Source of the DNA: Chloroflexota bacterium
GTDB lineage: Bacteria > Chloroflexota > Dehalococcoidia > Dehalococcoidales > UBA3254
DNA length: 7,970 bases
Assembly: GCA_017860765.1 (NCBI GenBank)
Contig: JAGDMY010000056.1
Coordinates: 1-7,970, forward strand
Direction: 5' to 3'
Shown: one piece after another, positions 6,155-7,970 of the stretch
Position numbering within the stretch: position 1 is the first letter of the stretch
How the letters are laid out: every line of letters starts with the position of its first letter
The notes under the pieces: generated by a model
What the model saw: the letters and a program-made list of their open reading frames with translations, nothing else
What the model was told of the DNA's origin: nothing
Databases searched by the model: none
Position numbers and translations under genes: made by a program

Positions 6155-6913
6155 ATGTTACTAGAAGTGGAAAAACTAACCAAGGCGTTTGGCGGACTGG
6201 TAGCTGTAGATAATGTGGACTTTCATGTTAACGAGGGTGAAATACTGGGAATCATAGGCCCCAACGGAGCCGGAAAGAGCACCCTGATCAATCAGATTTG
6301 CGGTTTTTATCCGCCTACCAGCGGCAAGATAGTCTTCAAGGGGCAGGATATCACCGGCTGGAGGGCGAATAAGGTTGCTGCTTTGGGTATCGGTCGCAAT
6401 TTTCAGGCATCAGTGTTGTTTATGGACGAGACCTGTCTTAACAACGTCTGGGCAGCCTACCACAGACATTATAAATCCAACATTTTTAGCCGGGTACTCC
6501 ATTTGCCATCGGCCAGACACGAAGCCGATACTTTTAAAAAGAAGGCCTCGGAGATACTGGATTGGATAGGCATGGGCGAATACAAAGAGGAAAGGGCAAT
6601 CAATCTGCCCCATGGCTTTGCCAGATTGCTCGGTATTTGCATCGGTCTGGCTACCCAACCTACCCTTCTGATACTGGATGAACCGGTGACCGGTATGAAC
6701 GCGGTGGAGATACAGGACACAATGGCTCTCCTCCGCAAGATCCGTGATACCGGTGTCACCCTCTGCATGATCGAACATAATATGCGAGCCGTAATGAGCA
6801 TCTGCGAAAGGTTGATAGTCTTGGACCACGGGGTAAAGATTGCCGAAGGGACGCCCGAAGAGATACAAAAGAACGAACAGGTAATCGAGGCTTACCTGGG
6901 AAGGAAGAAATAG
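6155..6913 (+). CDS. livG: Branched-chain amino acid-type ABC transporter ATP-binding protein LivG
   Basis: This is a cytoplasmic ATPase that powers the LivHM channel as a heterodimer with LivF. Its 252 residues include Walker A GPNGAGKST (35-43), Q-loop Q84, Walker B LLILDEP (171-177), the D-loop region VTGMN (178-182) and switch H208. The signature loop is unusual: it reads LPHGFARLLGI (151-161) where LivG proteins normally have L-(P/A/S)-(Y/H)-G-x-Q-R. The extended segment between Q-loop and signature (about 95-145), usual for LivG, is present. A purine-rich AAAGGTGGAAG precedes ATG 6155. The stop codon lies 2 bases before livF, implying translational coupling. Confidence 0.94.
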   Translation: MLLEVEKLTKAFGGLVAVDNVDFHVNEGEILGIIGPNGAGKSTLINQICGFYPPTSGKIVFKGQDITGWRANKVAALGIGRNFQASVLFMDETCLNNVWAAYHRHYKSNIFSRVLHLPSARHEADTFKKKASEILDWIGMGEYKEERAINLPHGFARLLGICIGLATQPTLLILDEPVTGMNAVEIQDTMALLRKIRDTGVTLCMIEHNMRAVMSICERLIVLDHGVKIAEGTPEEIQKNEQVIEAYLGRKK

Positions 6914-6915
6914 CT

Positions 6916-7632
6916 ATGGCAGATATATTGGAAGTTAAAGGGTTAAATGTCAGTTATGGCAAAGCCACAGTGGTGCATGACGTCAATATCCATGTCGAGG
7001 AGGGGGAAATAGTGGCCATTCTGGGGGCCAACGGCGCAGGCAAGACTACTATTTTAAGAAGCATCACCGGATTGAAGAAGGCCGATTCCGGTCAAATCAC
7101 CTTCAAAGGCAAGAGTATTTACGGATGGTCAGCTGACAAGGTTGTTAAAGGGGGCATTGCTATGGTACCCGAGAACAGGTTGATTTTTGGCCCTATGACG
7201 GTAGAGGAAAATCTCCAGCTTGGCTCCTGGACGCGCCAGCGCGACCGCGATGGGGTCAGGAAATCTTTCGAGGACGTCTATGCCCACTTCCCTATCCTTA
7301 AGGAGAGAAAAAATCAGATGGGCGGCTCGCTCAGCGGCGGTCAACAGCAGATGCTGGCAGTCGCTCGCGCTCTGATGACGAATCCTCAGATGATGTTGAT
7401 GGATGAGCCCAGCATCGGGCTGTCTCCCCTCATGGTCGAAGAGGTGGGAAAGATCATCATGGATATCAACTCCCGCGGTATTCCTGTCCTTCTGGTAGAG
7501 CAAAATGCCCGCGTGGCTCTTGAACTGGCCCACCGGGCTTATATCCTCGAAGTCGGTAACATCACTTTGGAAGGCGAAAGTAAGAGTCTGATGAATGACG
7601 AACGGGTCCAGAGAGCCTATCTGGGCGGTTAG
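6916..7632 (+). CDS. livF: Branched-chain amino acid-type ABC transporter ATP-binding protein LivF
   Basis: This is the second ATPase of the importer. Its 238 residues contain Walker A GANGAGKTT (37-45), VPENRLIFGPMTVEENL (84-100; the VPE in place of a Q-loop glutamine is normal in LivF), an intact signature LSGGQQQ (139-145), Walker B MLMDEP (160-165) and VEQN (194-197), where Q196 replaces the switch histidine as is usual for LivF. The C-terminus ERVQRAYLGG is typical. The ribosome binding site AAGGAAG lies inside the end of livG, so the two are translationally coupled. The intact LivF signature would pair with the LivG Walker A, while the odd LivG signature would pair with the LivF Walker A. 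The operon ends at the terminator at 7686-7712. Confidence 0.95.
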   Translation: MADILEVKGLNVSYGKATVVHDVNIHVEEGEIVAILGANGAGKTTILRSITGLKKADSGQITFKGKSIYGWSADKVVKGGIAMVPENRLIFGPMTVEENLQLGSWTRQRDRDGVRKSFEDVYAHFPILKERKNQMGGSLSGGQQQMLAVARALMTNPQMMLMDEPSIGLSPLMVEEVGKIIMDINSRGIPVLLVEQNARVALELAHRAYILEVGNITLEGESKSLMNDERVQRAYLGG

Positions 7633-7685
7633 GAATTCTCTTATTTCGCACATAGTCTAATAAAAATCAAATATGCAAATTAGTC

Positions 7686-7712
7686 AAAGCCGGGGATTAA
7701 CCCCGGCTTTTC
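7686..7712 (+). terminator. Rho-independent terminator of the livHMGF operon
   Basis: A perfect 10-bp stem AAAGCCGGGG/CCCCGGCTTT (7686-7695 with 7701-7710) with loop ATTAA is followed by T, C and a T-rich stretch (CTTTTCTGTT). It starts 53 bases after the livF stop codon and marks the operon end, so the gene at 7951 is a separate transcript. Confidence 0.92.
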
Positions 7713-7779
7713 TGTTAGGCAATCGAATTCAGATCAATCGATTAATCGTCTTTTGCCTGCTAAAAAGGTGCTGAATTGC

Positions 7780-7808
7780 TTGACAGTCATGAGGGTGGGC
7801 AGTATACT
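7780..7808 (+). promoter_or_regulatory. Strong promoter for the gene starting at 7951
   Basis: A perfect TTGACA (7780-7785), a 17-base spacer and TATACT (7803-7808) make this the best-matching promoter of the window. It shares the 11-base TTGACAGTCAT with the minus-strand promoter at 423-451, so the ACAGTCA half-site (7783-7789) sits at the same position relative to the -35 box. Confidence 0.75.
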
Positions 7809-7850
7809 AGAGGCAGAAATACCTGGCGATCCTGTGCGACTGTATTTCGA

Positions 7851-7880
7851 CTCCATACAAAGACACTTTGAGCGATGGAG
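7851..7880 (+). other. Leader hairpin before the gene at 7951
   Basis: Nested inverted repeats: outer CTCCAT (7851-7856) with ATGGAG (7875-7880), inner CAAAG (7858-7862) with CTTTG (7866-7870), loop ACA, and an asymmetric internal loop (A opposite AGCG). It lies in the predicted 5' leader, about 60 bases before the ribosome binding site. No U-run follows and I do not recognise a riboswitch class. Confidence 0.4.
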
Positions 7881-7950
7881 CCTTGTTTCTGACCTTCTAC
7901 ATTATATTAATAATGAAATAACGCCGAAATTACTAAATCAGGAGGAAACC

Positions 7951-7970
7951 ATGGAAAGAAACACCCAGGT
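7951..7970 (+). CDS. Start of an unidentified gene, cut by the window end
   Basis: ATG 7951 follows a consensus AGGAGG (7940-7945) at a 5-nt spacing and lies downstream of a strong promoter. Only MERNTQ and two bases of the next codon are visible, so the product cannot be named. The opening is polar and does not look like the start of a signal peptide, which argues mildly against it being the missing substrate-binding protein of the importer. Confidence 0.6.

Larger units (their letters stand above)
7633..7950. other. Intergenic region after livF: terminator, promoter and structured leader
   Basis: These 318 bases contain no convincing gene. In order they hold the livF terminator (7686-7712), a strong promoter (7780-7808), a leader of about 135 bases with a hairpin (7851-7880), and an AGGAGG ribosome binding site (7940-7945) for the gene starting at 7951. 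Confidence 0.75.

Overview
This window reads as the chromosome of an anaerobic bacterium. The evidence is a tungsten-type aldehyde:ferredoxin oxidoreductase (AOR), strong AGGAGG-type ribosome binding sites, sigma70/sigmaA-like promoters with TTGACA -35 boxes, and mid-range base composition in genes with AT-rich spacers. The lineage cannot be fixed from sequence alone. Dehalococcoidia-like Chloroflexota, anaerobic Firmicutes and sulfate-reducing or syntrophic Desulfobacterota are all reasonable guesses. I see no tRNA, rRNA, CRISPR array, insertion sequence or phage gene.

Left part (1-1715), minus strand: two paralogous genes for an uncharacterised cupin family. The one at 1-388 is cut by the window edge. 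The one at 581-1687 is complete and encodes a 368-residue bicupin. Each gene has its own promoter of the same build, and a perfect rho-independent terminator (516-552) separates them. The N-terminal cupin has a full metal-ligand set; the C-terminal one has lost a histidine.

Centre (1723-3729): a compact divergent promoter region, with -35 boxes that touch, drives the bicupin leftward and a complete 623-residue AOR-family enzyme rightward. This suggests the two are expressed under related conditions.

Spacer 3730-4132: no gene. It holds two promoter-like sites in tandem, an imperfect inverted repeat and a long leader with a hairpin ahead of the next operon.

Right part (4133-7632): four co-directional genes for a branched-chain amino acid (HAAT/Liv) type ABC importer, in the order permease, permease, ATPase, ATPase (livH-livM-livG-livF), closed by a perfect terminator (7686-7712). 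No periplasmic or lipoprotein substrate-binding gene lies inside the window. The 3' end carries another strong promoter, a structured leader and the first seven codons of an unidentified gene (7951 onward).

Working idea (inference): the importer brings in an amino acid or small carboxylate/aromatic compound whose breakdown yields an aldehyde. The AOR oxidises the aldehyde to an acid with ferredoxin as electron acceptor, and the cupins carry out an as yet unassigned metal-dependent or binding step. The link rests only on neighbourhood and similar promoters.
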